Assembly (NCBI RefSeq): GCF_025506355.1
Contig: NZ_JANZYP010000016.1
Location: 80,518-144,517 of the forward strand
Length of the DNA stretch: 64,000 nucleotides
Origin: Sphaerisporangium corydalis
Lineage (GTDB): Bacteria; Actinomycetota; Actinomycetes; Streptosporangiales; Streptosporangiaceae
Direction of reading: 5' to 3'
The translations under genes were made by a program, and so were the position numbers. Below, piece by piece: positions 16,996-25,784 of the stretch. The notes below the pieces were generated by a model that was not told the origin of the DNA, ran no database searches, and saw only the letters and a program-made list of their open reading frames with translations. The stretch's first letter is position 1; each line of letters opens with the position of its first letter.

Positions 16996-17318
16996 CTGCC
17001 GCCCTCCTTGAGCTTGGCGATCCGTGATGTGAGGTACTCCCATTTCGCCCAGAACACGGCGAGTTCGTCGCGCCCCGCGTCGTTGAGCGTGTAGAACTTG
17101 CGCGGCGGGCCCAGCTCGGACGGTCGTTTCGTGGCCTTGACGAGCCCGTTCTTCTCCAGTCGCAGCAGGATGGTGTAGACCGTCCCCTCGACGACGTCGG
17201 TGAAGCCGAGTTCGTTCAGCCGGCGTGTGATGGCGTACCCGTAGGTCTCCTCGCCGCCGATGATCTCGAGCACGCAGCCCTCGAGCGTGCCTTTCAGCAT
17301 CTCCGTCAGGTCGTCCAT
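16992..17318 (-). CDS. PadR-family regulator of the DUF1048 pair
   Basis: 108 residues from ATG 17318. The winged helix reads LEIIGGEETYGYAITRRLNE and VEGTVYTILLRLEKNGLVKA with a short C-terminal helix, the compact PadR subfamily 2 form. It is first gene of a three-gene operon with overlapping or abutting stops and starts. A perfect palindrome beside its -10 box suggests autorepression. Confidence 0.92.
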   Translation of the reverse strand: MDDLTEMLKGTLEGCVLEIIGGEETYGYAITRRLNELGFTDVVEGTVYTILLRLEKNGLVKATKRPSELGPPRKFYTLNDAGRDELAVFWAKWEYLTSRIAKLKEGGR

Positions 17319-17339
17319 CGTGGTCCTCTTCGATCCTGT

Positions 17340-17364
17340 TGGTACTCTTTGGCACCGAGTACCA
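17340..17364 (-). promoter_or_regulatory. PadR operator palindrome and -10 box
   Basis: TGGTACTC (17340-17347) and GAGTACCA (17357-17364) are perfect eight-base inverted arms with a nine-base spacer. On the minus strand TATAGT lies at 17369-17364, so the palindrome covers the expected transcription start. A further half-site GGTACC is at 17371. I infer it is the operator of the downstream PadR protein. Confidence 0.65.
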
Positions 17365-17460
17365 CTATACGGTACCACGGAGTAGTGAGCCGCTGCCAGT
17401 GAGCGGGGGGAAGCATCGTCCGATGCGGTACCTGATCGGCGACCGGCCTTGCGAGGTCCC

Positions 17461-17772
17461 TCAGGAGGTGTCGCGGTCGCGCCGGAGTTCGGTGTTGATG
17501 CGCTGGGCTTCGGCGAGCTGGTCTTCCAGGATGATGATGCGGCAGGCGGCGTCCAGGGCGGTGCCCTGGTCGAGGAGTTCGCGGGCGCGGGCGGCCAGGC
17601 GGAGCTGGTAGCGGGAGTAGCGGCGGTGGCCGCCCTCGGAGCGTTGCGGCTCGATCAGTTTGGCGGCGCCCAGGTTGCGCAGGAACGCCTGGGTGACGCC
17701 GAGCATCTCGGCGGCCCGGCCCATGCTGTAGGCGGGGTAGTCCTCGTCGTCGAACCGGTGATCTTGGTCCAT
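17461..17772 (-). CDS. Small MerR-type HTH protein
   Basis: 103 residues: a single MerR-like helix-turn-helix (YSMGRAAEMLGVTQAFLRNL, then the wing SEGGHRRYSRYQLRLA) followed by one long helix (DQGTALDAACRIIILEDQLA) ending in a charged tail. There is no effector domain, as in short heat-shock HspR-like or other minimal MerR proteins. Stand-alone; target unknown. Confidence 0.8.
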   Translation of the reverse strand: MDQDHRFDDEDYPAYSMGRAAEMLGVTQAFLRNLGAAKLIEPQRSEGGHRRYSRYQLRLAARARELLDQGTALDAACRIIILEDQLAEAQRINTELRRDRDTS

Positions 17773-18134
17773 ACAGTCTTCCTGACACTCTTCCCGGAAT
17801 GCCAGCAGGGGCCCCGGGGGGGGGGGGCGCGCGGGGCCCCACGAGGTTCAACACCATCTATCGGCCCGGAGGCCGAGCTGTCTTGTCCGCGTCGGCCGCC
17901 CGTTGGGGGCGGGGATGCGGGGATCGCGTGAGCGTGACCGTAGACCACCTTCCAATCCGTGGGACTGCGGTACCCGTGCGGCGAACATCAGCCGGCGACG
18001 GGCGATCCTGATGGCGTTCAACTCTCCTTCGCTCTTGCTGGCTTACGTGTTTTGCTCTCACAGAAACACTACTTCCACGCACCAGGAATGTCTACTGCCG
18101 CGACTGCAGACTTTCGGTACCGGGGGATCTGGGT
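17773..18134. other. Non-coding or decayed 362-bp stretch with a 12-G run
   Basis: No gene is supportable here. A run of 12 guanines (17816-17827) sits between two GGGGCCCC-like blocks; this could be a real slippage tract or an assembly problem. On the minus strand a fragment reads LNAIRIARRRLMFAARVPQS, which looks like a decayed coding segment but I cannot assign it. The segment 18030-18110 is unusually AT-rich. Confidence 0.4.
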
Positions 18135-18506
18135 TCAGAGGGCGAAGAGCAGGGCGGCGTCGACCAGCACGAGCACGGCGGTGGCGAAGTGGATGCCGAA
18201 GGCCACCGCCTTGGTGCCGCCGCTGCGCAGGACGATGAGGGTGTCTCCGAGGGGGCTCAGGGCGACGACCAGCATGAACCATGCCTCGGCGTGGGCGCCG
18301 GCGAAGGCCAGCAGCGCGAGGCCGAGGATGCCGTAGCCGAGGTCGCGCACGCCCTTGACGGTCAGGTACGCGGAGTCCCCGTCCGGCTTGGCCGGAACGC
18401 CGTATCCGGCGGCCGCGGCGACGGGCACCAGCAGGAACCGCGCGCCGATGAAGACGACGAGGAGGTTGAGCGCGATGGCCAGGCCGTACGCGATGGGGGT
18501 GAGCAT
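18135..18506 (-). CDS. DUF4267-type small membrane protein
   Basis: 123 residues with four predicted membrane helices (starting LTPIAYGLAIALNLLVVFIG). The internal DLGYGILGLALLAF and LGDTLIVLRSGG motifs are characteristic of DUF4267 proteins. GGAG stands before the ATG. It follows the hemerythrin gene by 43 bp on the same strand, so the two are probably co-transcribed. Function unknown. Confidence 0.82.
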   Translation of the reverse strand: MLTPIAYGLAIALNLLVVFIGARFLLVPVAAAAGYGVPAKPDGDSAYLTVKGVRDLGYGILGLALLAFAGAHAEAWFMLVVALSPLGDTLIVLRSGGTKAVAFGIHFATAVLVLVDAALLFAL

Positions 18507-18549
18507 GGTCTTCTCCTTGGGTGGAAGGTGGTTCGGCGGGGAGGCGGGT

Positions 18550-19203
18550 TCAGCCGCGGACGCGCCGCATGCGGCGGGCGTGGCGGGGCCGGCCGACGGC
18601 GTGCCAGATCATCCGCACAGGCCAGGGGAGACCGGCGAGGATCATGGCCCGTTCGCCGGCGTCGGCGTCCTCGAGCACGAGGCCGAAGAGCGTGAGCAGC
18701 GTGGGCTTGGGGGTGTTGGCCACCAGGTGCTCGCCCAGGGCCTGCCACTCCTTCGGTGACAGGTGCCGCGCCGCGAGCGGAAGGAGGTGGTCCTCCTCGT
18801 CGTCGAGGTGCTCCACCAGCACCGCCCGGTGTTGCACGAGCGCGGCCACCAGGGCGTCGCGTTCGTCGGCTCCGGCGGCCCGCCGCCAGGCGGCCATGGC
18901 GGCGTCGAGCGTGCCGAGGGTGGCGGCGATCCGCTCGTGCTGGGCCTCCATGCGGAGCACGACCTCGGCGTCCAGGTCGACCCGGGCGAGCAGGAGCGGC
19001 CACAGCAGCTCGTCCTCGCCCTCGTGGTGGTTGCGCAGCCCGAGCCGGTAGTCGCCGAAGTGGCCGGCGAGCACCCGGGCGCGGCCGGTGTCGCCCGGGG
19101 CGACCGCCGCGACGAGGCCGGCGAGCAGCCGCGCCTCGCGGCGGAGGGCGCGGTGGACGACCACCATCTCCTGGGTGTCGACGGTCTCGCGGGCGATGGT
19201 CAT
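18550..19203 (-). CDS. Hemerythrin HHE-domain protein
   Basis: 217 residues from ATG 19203 with AAGG nine bases upstream. Iron-ligand motifs are visible: VVHRALRREARLL (His17), NHHEGEDELLWPLL and VLVEHLDDEEDHLLPL, the H...HxxxE...HxxxE pattern of bacterial HHE cation-binding proteins that bind a di-iron centre and sense or carry oxygen or nitric oxide. The C-terminal 70 residues (ANTPKPTLLTLFGLVLEDAD) form an extra helical domain. It is divergent from the large regulator at 19324. Confidence 0.9.
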   Translation of the reverse strand: MTIARETVDTQEMVVVHRALRREARLLAGLVAAVAPGDTGRARVLAGHFGDYRLGLRNHHEGEDELLWPLLLARVDLDAEVVLRMEAQHERIAATLGTLDAAMAAWRRAAGADERDALVAALVQHRAVLVEHLDDEEDHLLPLAARHLSPKEWQALGEHLVANTPKPTLLTLFGLVLEDADAGERAMILAGLPWPVRMIWHAVGRPRHARRMRRVRG

Positions 19204-19323
19204 GGGGTTTGCCTTTCGTCGGTTCCGTGCGCTGGGACCAGATTCCGCCGGGGGCCTTGGAGGTCGTTTGGAGTCGTCATGGAACCGGGCCGCCCCGGCC
19301 GGGCGGCTACGATGTGCGGCGTC

Positions 19324-22300
19324 ATGGTCTTGATCAGGGTGCTCGGCTCCTTCGCGGCGGAGGCCGGCGGCGTCGCGGTCCCCCTCGGGGGTCCGCGGCA
19401 GCGCGGGGTCCTCGCCCTGCTGGTGGCCGCGCGCGGGCAGGTCGTGTCGGTCGACCGGCTGGTGGAGGACCTGTGGCGCGGCGAACCACCCGCCAGGGCC
19501 GTGACCTCCCTGCAGGCGTACGTGTCCAACCTGCGGCGGCTGCTGGAGCCGGGACGGCCGCCGCGGTCCCCCGCCCGGCTCCTGGTCAGCGCGCCTCCCG
19601 GTTACGCGCTGCGCCTCCCGCCCGAGGCGGTGGACGCCTGGCGCTTCGAGGACCTGCTGGGCCGGGCCCGCGCGGCCGGCGGCCCGGTGGCCGCCAGGGC
19701 ACTGCTGGCCGAGGCGCTGGGGCTGTGGCGGGGACCGGCGTTCGCCGAGGTGGCCGACGAGCCGTGGGCCGCCGACGAGACGGCGCGCCTCGGCGAGCTG
19801 CGGCTGGCCGCGCGGGAACTTCACGTGGCGGCCGGCCTGGGCGCGGGGGACGTCGCCGCGGTGGTGCCCGAGGCCGGGCGGCTCACCCGCGACGAGCCGC
19901 TGCGGGAGGAGGGCTGGCGGCTGCACGCCCTGGCCCTGTGGGGCAGCGGACGGCAGGCCGACGCGCTGGCGGCGCTCCGCCGCGCGCGTGAGGTGTTCGC
20001 GACGGACCTCGGCCTCGATCCCGGCCCTGAGCTGGCCACGCTCGAAGAGGCGATCCTGGCGCAGCGCATGGAGGTGCTGCGCGCGTCGGTGCCGGGCCCG
20101 GGGGAGCGGCCACCGGTCCTCCCGAGCACGACCGCGACCGCGCCCGTGCCGCCGCGCGAGCAGGCCCGGGACGCGGCCACGCCGGCGGCGGAACCGTTCG
20201 TCGGGCGGGACGCCGAGCTGTCGGCGCTGGTCGCGGCCGCGGCGGCGGTCATCACCGCGGGGCCCCGGGTCGCGCTGGTGACCGGGGAGGCGGGGCTGGG
20301 GAAGTCCGCCCTGCTCGGACGGCTGACCGAGCGCCTGGAGCGGGACGGCTGGCTCGTCGCGACCGGTCGCTGCCCCGACGCCGAAGGCGCCCCGCCGGCG
20401 TGGGCCTGGGCCGAGGTGGCGCGTGAGGTGGCCGGGAGCGTGCCGCCGCCCGGGGAGGCCGCCGCCGACCTCGCACCGCTGCTGACCGACGCGGCCGGCC
20501 CGGGCGGTGCCGACCCCACCGAAGGACGGTTCCGGCTCCACCGGGCGGTGTGGTCCTGGCTCGCGGCGGTGGCCCGGCGGCGCCCGCTGGCCGTCGTCCT
20601 CGACGACCTGCACTGGGCCGACGCCCAGACGCTGGCGATGCTGGGCGGGGCCGCCGACGTGCGCGCGCCGATCCTCCTGGTGGCCGCCTACCGCCCCGGC
20701 GAGGTCGGCGGGCGCCTCACCGAGGCCCTGGCCGTCCTCGCCCGGTCCGCGCCGCTGCGGCTCGCCTTGACCGGGCTGCCCGGGCGGGAGGTGGCCGAGC
20801 TGGTCCGCGGGGTGTGCGCCGCCGACGACGCGACCGTGGCCGCGCTGGCCGAGCGGACCGGCGGCAACCCCTTCTACGTGCGCGAGAGCGCCCGGCTGCT
20901 GAGCAGCGAGGGCGCCCTGGTGGCGCTGTCCGACGTGCCGGAAGGGGTGCGGGACGTGCTGCGGCGCCGGCTCGCCCGGCTTCCCGAGCCGGTGGTCGCC
21001 GTGCTGCGGCTGGCGGCGGTCGCCGGGCGGGAGGCGGAGGTGGACGTGCTCGTGGGCGCCGCCGACATCGGCGAGGCCGGCGTGCTGGACGCGCTGGAGG
21101 CCGGTCTCATCGCCGGGCTGCTGGTCGAACCCGGTCCGGGCCGGGTCAGGTTCGTTCACGCGCTCGTGCGGGACACGCTGGTCGCCGACGTGAGCCGGTT
21201 GCGGGCCGCCCGGATGCACGGGCGGATCGCCGCCGCCCTGGACCGCGCCGGACGTGGCGAGGACCCGGCCGGGCTCGCGGCGCTGGCCCATCACTACGGC
21301 CGGGCGGCGTCGGCGGCGACCGCGGCCAAGGCCGTGGAGTACGGCGTGCGGGCCGCCGAGACGGCCGAGGCCCGGTACGCCCATGACGTGGCGGTCGCCC
21401 TGCTCACCGACGCGGTGGCGGGCTTCGACCGGATGCCCCCCGAGGACCGCGACCCGGGCGGGCGCGTCGGCCTGCTCGGCCGGCTGCTGCGGGCCCAGGT
21501 GCGCGCCGGCGCGGTCGCGGCCGCCCGGGAGACCCGGCGGCGGGCCGTGGAGTTCGCCGAGTCGGTTCACCGCGACGACCTGATGATCGCCGCGTTCACG
21601 GCGTGGACCGAGCCGACCCCGTGGCAGACCCGCCCCTACGGTGTCGTGGACCGGCCCATCGTGAGGCGGCTGAGCCGCCTGCTCGCGCGGCCCGATCTCG
21701 ATCCTGCGGATCGGTGCCGGTTGCTGGAGGCCTACACCCATGAGCTGATGGGCGAGGCCGATCCGACGGCGCGGGCCGCCGCCGAGGAGGCGCTCGCCCT
21801 GTCCGCCACCCTCGGCGATCCCCGGCTGAGGGCGGGGGCGATCGCGGCGCTGGCCCGCGACCAGGACGACCTCGAGCTGCCCGGCCGGGCCGAGTTGTGC
21901 CTGGAGCTCACCGAGATCGGCGTCGAGCACGACCTGCCCGCCTACCGGGTGGCCGGGCTGCTGGTGCGGGCGAACGCGGCCGCTGCGATGAACGACGTGC
22001 CGGAGCTGCGCCGGCTGATCGGCGAGACGCTGGATCTGGCCCGCGCCTACCGGATGGCCGAGGCGGTCGGTGTGTGCGAGTGCGCGCTGGCGATGTTCGC
22101 GCACATCGAGGGCAGGTTCGGCGAGGCGGAGCGGCTGTACACCGAGGCGGCCGGGCGGATGGCCGGGCATGGTTCGCTGCACGCCGCCGGATACCTCGTG
22201 CTCGCGCTGGCCGCCGTCGAGGTCTCGCGCGGACGCCTCGCCGAGGTCGTCCCCGCCGCCCGTGCGCTGCTCGAGGAGTACGGCCCGTTCGCCGCCGATC

Positions 22301-22710
22301 TGCTCGCCGTGGCGCTGGCCGCCGCCGGGCGGACCGAGGAGGCCCGGCGGGTCCGCGAGCGGGCCGTGGCGATCCGGCCCGACTTCTTCTTCGCGCTTTT
22401 CGCGACGCTGCGGGCGATGGCCGTGGTCGCGCTCGGCGAGCGGGACGCCGCTGCGGAGCTGTACGCGGCCCTGCTGCCGCACCGGGACGGCCCGCCCGCC
22501 GGGGTCACGAGCCTGTCGCTGGCCCTGCGCCCGGTCGCGCACACCCTCGGTGAGCTGGCCCTGCTGCTGGGCCGCGACGACGAGGCGGCCGGCCATTTCA
22601 CCCGGTCGGTCGCCGTCGCCGAGCTGTGGGGTGCGGCGCATTGGGCCGACGAGGCGCGCGAGGCCCTGGCGGCGCTCGACGGCCGCTCCGCGCGACCGCC
22701 TCGCCGCTAG
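19324..22710 (+). CDS. AfsR-like BTAD/ATPase/TPR transcriptional regulator
   Basis: 1128 residues from ATG 19324 (ATG 19312 is also possible). An OmpR-like DNA-binding domain (residues 1-95, VLGSFAAEAGGVAVPLGG) leads into a bacterial transcriptional activation domain (to 245). An AAA-type ATPase follows with Walker A GEAGLGKS at about 320-327 and Walker B VVLDDLHWAD, then about 500 residues of TPR-like helices. Its -10-like TACGAT is at 19308. Large SARP/AfsR proteins are often pathway regulators; the target is not evident. It is convergent with the monooxygenase gene 13 bp away. Confidence 0.92.
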   Translation: MVLIRVLGSFAAEAGGVAVPLGGPRQRGVLALLVAARGQVVSVDRLVEDLWRGEPPARAVTSLQAYVSNLRRLLEPGRPPRSPARLLVSAPPGYALRLPPEAVDAWRFEDLLGRARAAGGPVAARALLAEALGLWRGPAFAEVADEPWAADETARLGELRLAARELHVAAGLGAGDVAAVVPEAGRLTRDEPLREEGWRLHALALWGSGRQADALAALRRAREVFATDLGLDPGPELATLEEAILAQRMEVLRASVPGPGERPPVLPSTTATAPVPPREQARDAATPAAEPFVGRDAELSALVAAAAAVITAGPRVALVTGEAGLGKSALLGRLTERLERDGWLVATGRCPDAEGAPPAWAWAEVAREVAGSVPPPGEAAADLAPLLTDAAGPGGADPTEGRFRLHRAVWSWLAAVARRRPLAVVLDDLHWADAQTLAMLGGAADVRAPILLVAAYRPGEVGGRLTEALAVLARSAPLRLALTGLPGREVAELVRGVCAADDATVAALAERTGGNPFYVRESARLLSSEGALVALSDVPEGVRDVLRRRLARLPEPVVAVLRLAAVAGREAEVDVLVGAADIGEAGVLDALEAGLIAGLLVEPGPGRVRFVHALVRDTLVADVSRLRAARMHGRIAAALDRAGRGEDPAGLAALAHHYGRAASAATAAKAVEYGVRAAETAEARYAHDVAVALLTDAVAGFDRMPPEDRDPGGRVGLLGRLLRAQVRAGAVAAARETRRRAVEFAESVHRDDLMIAAFTAWTEPTPWQTRPYGVVDRPIVRRLSRLLARPDLDPADRCRLLEAYTHELMGEADPTARAAAEEALALSATLGDPRLRAGAIAALARDQDDLELPGRAELCLELTEIGVEHDLPAYRVAGLLVRANAAAAMNDVPELRRLIGETLDLARAYRMAEAVGVCECALAMFAHIEGRFGEAERLYTEAAGRMAGHGSLHAAGYLVLALAAVEVSRGRLAEVVPAARALLEEYGPFAADLLAVALAAAGRTEEARRVRERAVAIRPDFFFALFATLRAMAVVALGERDAAAELYAALLPHRDGPPAGVTSLSLALRPVAHTLGELALLLGRDDEAAGHFTRSVAVAELWGAAHWADEAREALAALDGRSARPPRR

Positions 22711-22723
22711 CCGTTCTCGCGGA

Positions 22724-24076
22724 TCAGCGTCCGGCGAGCAGGCGTTCGGGTTCCTGGGGGGTGCCGTCGGCCCACAGGCCGCCGAAGCTCATCCGCTTCA
22801 ACGGGCCGGCGAGGTCGCAGGCGCGGAACCAGCCCTTGGCGGCGTGCCGCAGCACGGGGTTGCCGGAGATCATGAACTCGGTGAGCCGGGCGGCGGTGCG
22901 GACGGCGCGGAAGCCGTGGTCGCGCATCTGTTCCTCGTAGGCGGCCACGGCCGGGACCAGCGTGTCCTCGCCGCGGTGGACGGTGGCCAGGTGTCTGGCG
23001 AGCAGCGCCGCGTCGCGCAGGGCGACGTTGGCGCCGAAGCCCATGGCGGGGGTCATGCTGTGGATGGCGTCTCCGAGCAGGGTGACGTTCGTGGCCGGCC
23101 ACGGCCGGATCGGGACCGAGGTCTTGAACGGCATGAGCTGGACGCTGGCGGGGTCGGCTTCGGCGAGCATCCTGCGCAGGTCGGGGTGCCAGCCGGTGGT
23201 GAGGGCGGCGGCCAGGCGCTTAAGGCCGTCGCCGTCGAGGGTCGCGGCGTCGCGCGGGTAGGCGTCGCGGTGGGCGATGACGGCGAACAGGACGTAGTCC
23301 TCCATCTCATCGGCGAGGGAGCGCAGGTCGAGGCCGAACGGGGCGAGGCCGGCGACGTCGCCGAGGTTGTCCAGGGTGTGCCGTTTGCCGGTGAAGGAGG
23401 CCGTGAACATGGCGCACCCCTTCGGCGGGAGCACCAGGTTGAGCCCTTCCTGGAAGCCGGGCGGCAGCCACCGCCGGGTGGCCGGGGTGAGGGGGAGCCG
23501 GCCGCCCACCGCGACCGCGTCGGTCAGGACGCGCCCGGCGTGCGGCAGGTACTGGCGGCGGACGGTGGAGCCGGCGCCGTCGGCGCCGACCAGGACGTCG
23601 GCGGTGGCGGAGGTGCCGTCGGCGAAGAACGCGGTGACGCGTCCGTCGGGTCGTGTCTCGTAGCGCTGGAAGGTCTTGCCGAAGTGGACGACGTCGTCCA
23701 TGCCCGCCATGAGGAGCCTGCGCAGGACGACGCGGCTGGCGGCGTGGTGGACGTCGGCGGGGCCGGTGGCTCCGCCGCTCATGACGCCTTCCTCGACGAA
23801 CACCAGTTCCTCGAGGTGTTCGGTCTGGAAGCGGAACCCGGGTCCGGGGTGGCCTGCGGTGGCGACGAACGCCTCCCACAGCGGGCGGGGAAGGCACTGG
23901 CGCAGCGATCGTCCGCCCATCTGGTTGACGTGGATGCGGTAGCCGCGCACCCAGTCGCGGGGTTCGGCGTCGCGTTCGTAGACCCGCACGGCGACGCCGG
24001 CCCGCGTCAGGCCCTGGGCCAGGCACATGCCGCCGATGCCGCCGCCGATGACGATCACTTCTGGTGGGGTGGGCAT
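22724..24076 (-). CDS. FAD-dependent monooxygenase (PHBH fold)
   Basis: 450 residues. The N-terminal Rossmann motif VIVIGGGIGG (residues 7-16) binds FAD, VLVGADGAGSTVRRQYLP is the DG motif, and NVTLLGDAIHSMTPAMGFGA is the second FAD motif of class A flavoprotein hydroxylases. Such enzymes hydroxylate aromatic or polyketide-like substrates, including antibiotics such as rifamycins and tetracyclines. It follows the PadR gene with one base between (TGACATG) and is surely co-expressed and repressed by it. Confidence 0.92.
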   Translation of the reverse strand: MPTPPEVIVIGGGIGGMCLAQGLTRAGVAVRVYERDAEPRDWVRGYRIHVNQMGGRSLRQCLPRPLWEAFVATAGHPGPGFRFQTEHLEELVFVEEGVMSGGATGPADVHHAASRVVLRRLLMAGMDDVVHFGKTFQRYETRPDGRVTAFFADGTSATADVLVGADGAGSTVRRQYLPHAGRVLTDAVAVGGRLPLTPATRRWLPPGFQEGLNLVLPPKGCAMFTASFTGKRHTLDNLGDVAGLAPFGLDLRSLADEMEDYVLFAVIAHRDAYPRDAATLDGDGLKRLAAALTTGWHPDLRRMLAEADPASVQLMPFKTSVPIRPWPATNVTLLGDAIHSMTPAMGFGANVALRDAALLARHLATVHRGEDTLVPAVAAYEEQMRDHGFRAVRTAARLTEFMISGNPVLRHAAKGWFRACDLAGPLKRMSFGGLWADGTPQEPERLLAGR

Positions 24077-24077
24077 G

Positions 24078-24635
24078 TCAGGCCTCCTGGCCGGTGGGGG
24101 TGGGTGCGTGCGGGAGTTCGTCGAGCAGTCGCTGGTGCCAGGCCACCTCGGTCCGCAGGCGCATGAAGGAGTGCTCCAGGCCGAGTGACTCCAGGGCCGT
24201 CAGGTGGGGGGCGGCCGTCTCTTTCAGGCGGGCCCACTTCTGCACCTCGGCGGTCAGGGCCGCGAGCCGGTCCATGATGATCGTGCGCAGTTCCGCCGGG
24301 GGCAGGTCCTGGCTGAGCTGCAGGGCCAGGTCGACGGGGTCGGGGGTCAGGCGGGTGTCGCGCAGGGTGGCGGTGCGCAGGTCGGCCAGTTCGAGGTGGC
24401 CGTCCTCGGTGATCGCGTAGATCGTGCGCGCCGGCAGGTTGCCCTCCTGTTCGGTGCGCACCTCCTCGATGACGCCTTCGGCGGCCATGCGGTGCAGGGC
24501 GCCGTACAGGGAGCCGACCTTGATGTCGGCCCACAGCTCGGTGCGGTCGGTCTGGGCGTTCTGCCGGATCTGGTGCCCGTGCATGGGTCCGCTCCTGGCC
24601 AGGGCGCCGAGGATGAACAGGCGGGTGCTTGACAT
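24078..24635 (-). CDS. PadR-family regulator (Vir-type C-terminal domain)
   Basis: 185 residues from ATG 24635. The winged helix is LGALARSGPMHGHQIRQNAQ with VGSLYGALHRMAAEGVIEEV, followed by a C-terminal dimerisation domain with a long helix (LRTIIMDRLAALTAEVQKWA), the longer PadR subfamily 1 form. It leads an operon with the flavin monooxygenase. A four-copy operator array overlaps its own start codon. Confidence 0.93.
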   Translation of the reverse strand: MSSTRLFILGALARSGPMHGHQIRQNAQTDRTELWADIKVGSLYGALHRMAAEGVIEEVRTEQEGNLPARTIYAITEDGHLELADLRTATLRDTRLTPDPVDLALQLSQDLPPAELRTIIMDRLAALTAEVQKWARLKETAAPHLTALESLGLEHSFMRLRTEVAWHQRLLDELPHAPTPTGQEA

Positions 24636-24636
24636 G

Positions 24637-24694
24637 CGAGTACTCAAACACGAGTAGTCGGCGGTAGTCAAGTACGAGTACTCTCGTGCGAGTA
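24637..24694. promoter_or_regulatory. Four-copy CGAGTA operator array before padR
   Basis: CGAGTA occurs at 24637, 24651, 24675 and 24689, giving spacings of 14, 24 and 14 bases: two equal pairs. Two of the copies extend to the palindrome CGAGTACT(C)G-like form. A minus-strand TTGACT (24671-24666) lies between the pairs and could be the -35 box. I infer cooperative PadR binding. Confidence 0.6.
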
Positions 24695-24869
24695 TTTCGG
24701 GACCCGGGCCGTGCCGGGGGCGGTGAACACTTCGGGAACCTCGTGTCACGGGCGCCCACCTGGTCTCTTCGGGTTCAGGTGGCGAGGCTAGGGTGGGCGG
24801 CGGCAGCCCGCCGGAGCACGGGCCCGTCCCACGGGTCCGTCCGTTCCGCGATCAAAGGAGTCCCCGGCA

Positions 24870-25706
24870 ATGACCACCGCACACGACGTCGAACAGATCG
24901 AAAGCGCCAACGCCGCGGGCCTCACCCCGGTCGTGTTCATCCACGGCCTGTGGCTGCTGCCCAGCAGCTGGGACCGGTGGGCCACGGTCTTCGCCGAGGC
25001 CGGGTTCGCGCCGGTCGCGCCGGGCTGGCCCGACGACCCCGAGACGGTCGCCGAGGCCAACGCCCACCCGGAGGTGTTCGCCAACAAGACCGTCGGGCAG
25101 GTCGCCGACCACTACGAGGAACTGATCGGCAAGCTGGTGAAGAAGCCCGTGGTGGTCGGGCACTCCTTCGGAGGGCTGCTGACCCAGATCCTCGCCGGTC
25201 GCGGGCTGTCGGCGGTGTCGGTGGCGATCGACCCCGCGCCGTTCCGCGGCGTGCTGCCGCTGCCGATCTCCGCGCTGCGCGCCTCCAGCGCCGTGCTGGG
25301 CAACCCGGCGAACCGGCACCGCGCCGTGCCGCTCACCTACGACCAGTTCCGGTACGCCTTCGCCAACGCGGTGACCGAGGAGGAGGCCAAGGAGCTGTAC
25401 GAGACCTACGCGGTGCCAGCGGCCGGCGCCCCGCTGTTCCAGGCCGCCGCCGCGAACCTCAACCCCTGGACCGAGGCCAAGGTCGACACCGACAACCCCG
25501 CGCGGGGCCCGCTGCTGATCATCTCGGGGGAGAAGGACCACACGGTCCCGTGGTCGATCGCCAACGCCTCCTACAAGCAGCAGAAGGACAACCAGGCCGT
25601 CACCGAGATCGTCGAGATCCCCGGGCGGGGGCACGCGCTGACCATCGACAGCGGCTGGCGCGAGGTCGCCGACACCGCGCTCGCCTTCGTCAAGCGCTTC
25701 GCGTAA
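24870..25706 (+). CDS. Alpha/beta hydrolase
   Basis: 278 residues with AAAGGAG nine bases before the ATG. The oxyanion motif FIHGLW, the nucleophile elbow GHSFGG (Ser99), an acid at GEKDHTVP and a histidine at GRGHAL make a full Ser-Asp-His triad. The spacing matches cytosolic esterase/lipase-like hydrolases. It is divergent from the PadR operon across 234 bp, and convergent with the next hydrolase, with which it shares little beyond the fold. Confidence 0.92.
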   Translation: MTTAHDVEQIESANAAGLTPVVFIHGLWLLPSSWDRWATVFAEAGFAPVAPGWPDDPETVAEANAHPEVFANKTVGQVADHYEELIGKLVKKPVVVGHSFGGLLTQILAGRGLSAVSVAIDPAPFRGVLPLPISALRASSAVLGNPANRHRAVPLTYDQFRYAFANAVTEEEAKELYETYAVPAAGAPLFQAAAANLNPWTEAKVDTDNPARGPLLIISGEKDHTVPWSIANASYKQQKDNQAVTEIVEIPGRGHALTIDSGWREVADTALAFVKRFA

Positions 25707-25742
25707 CCCGGGTCCGTCAAGCGCCTCGGGCCGGTCAGGAGA

Positions 25743-25765
25743 GCCGTCGCCGTCACGGCGGCGGC
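25743..25765. terminator. Strong hairpin between convergent hydrolase genes
   Basis: GCCGTCGCCG (25743-25752) pairs with CGGCGGCGGC (25756-25765) over ten base pairs with one G:T wobble and a TCA loop. It lies in the 78-bp gap between two stop codons and could stop transcription from both sides; no T tract follows. Confidence 0.55.
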
Positions 25766-25784
25766 GCCTCAGGTCGCCGGCGCC

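Noticed and set aside
18550..22641. A 1363-residue minus-strand frame covering the AfsR-like gene
   Set aside because: Only its last 217 residues (the hemerythrin protein) have a recognisable fold; the rest is low-complexity GC-rich shadow sequence opposite the regulator.
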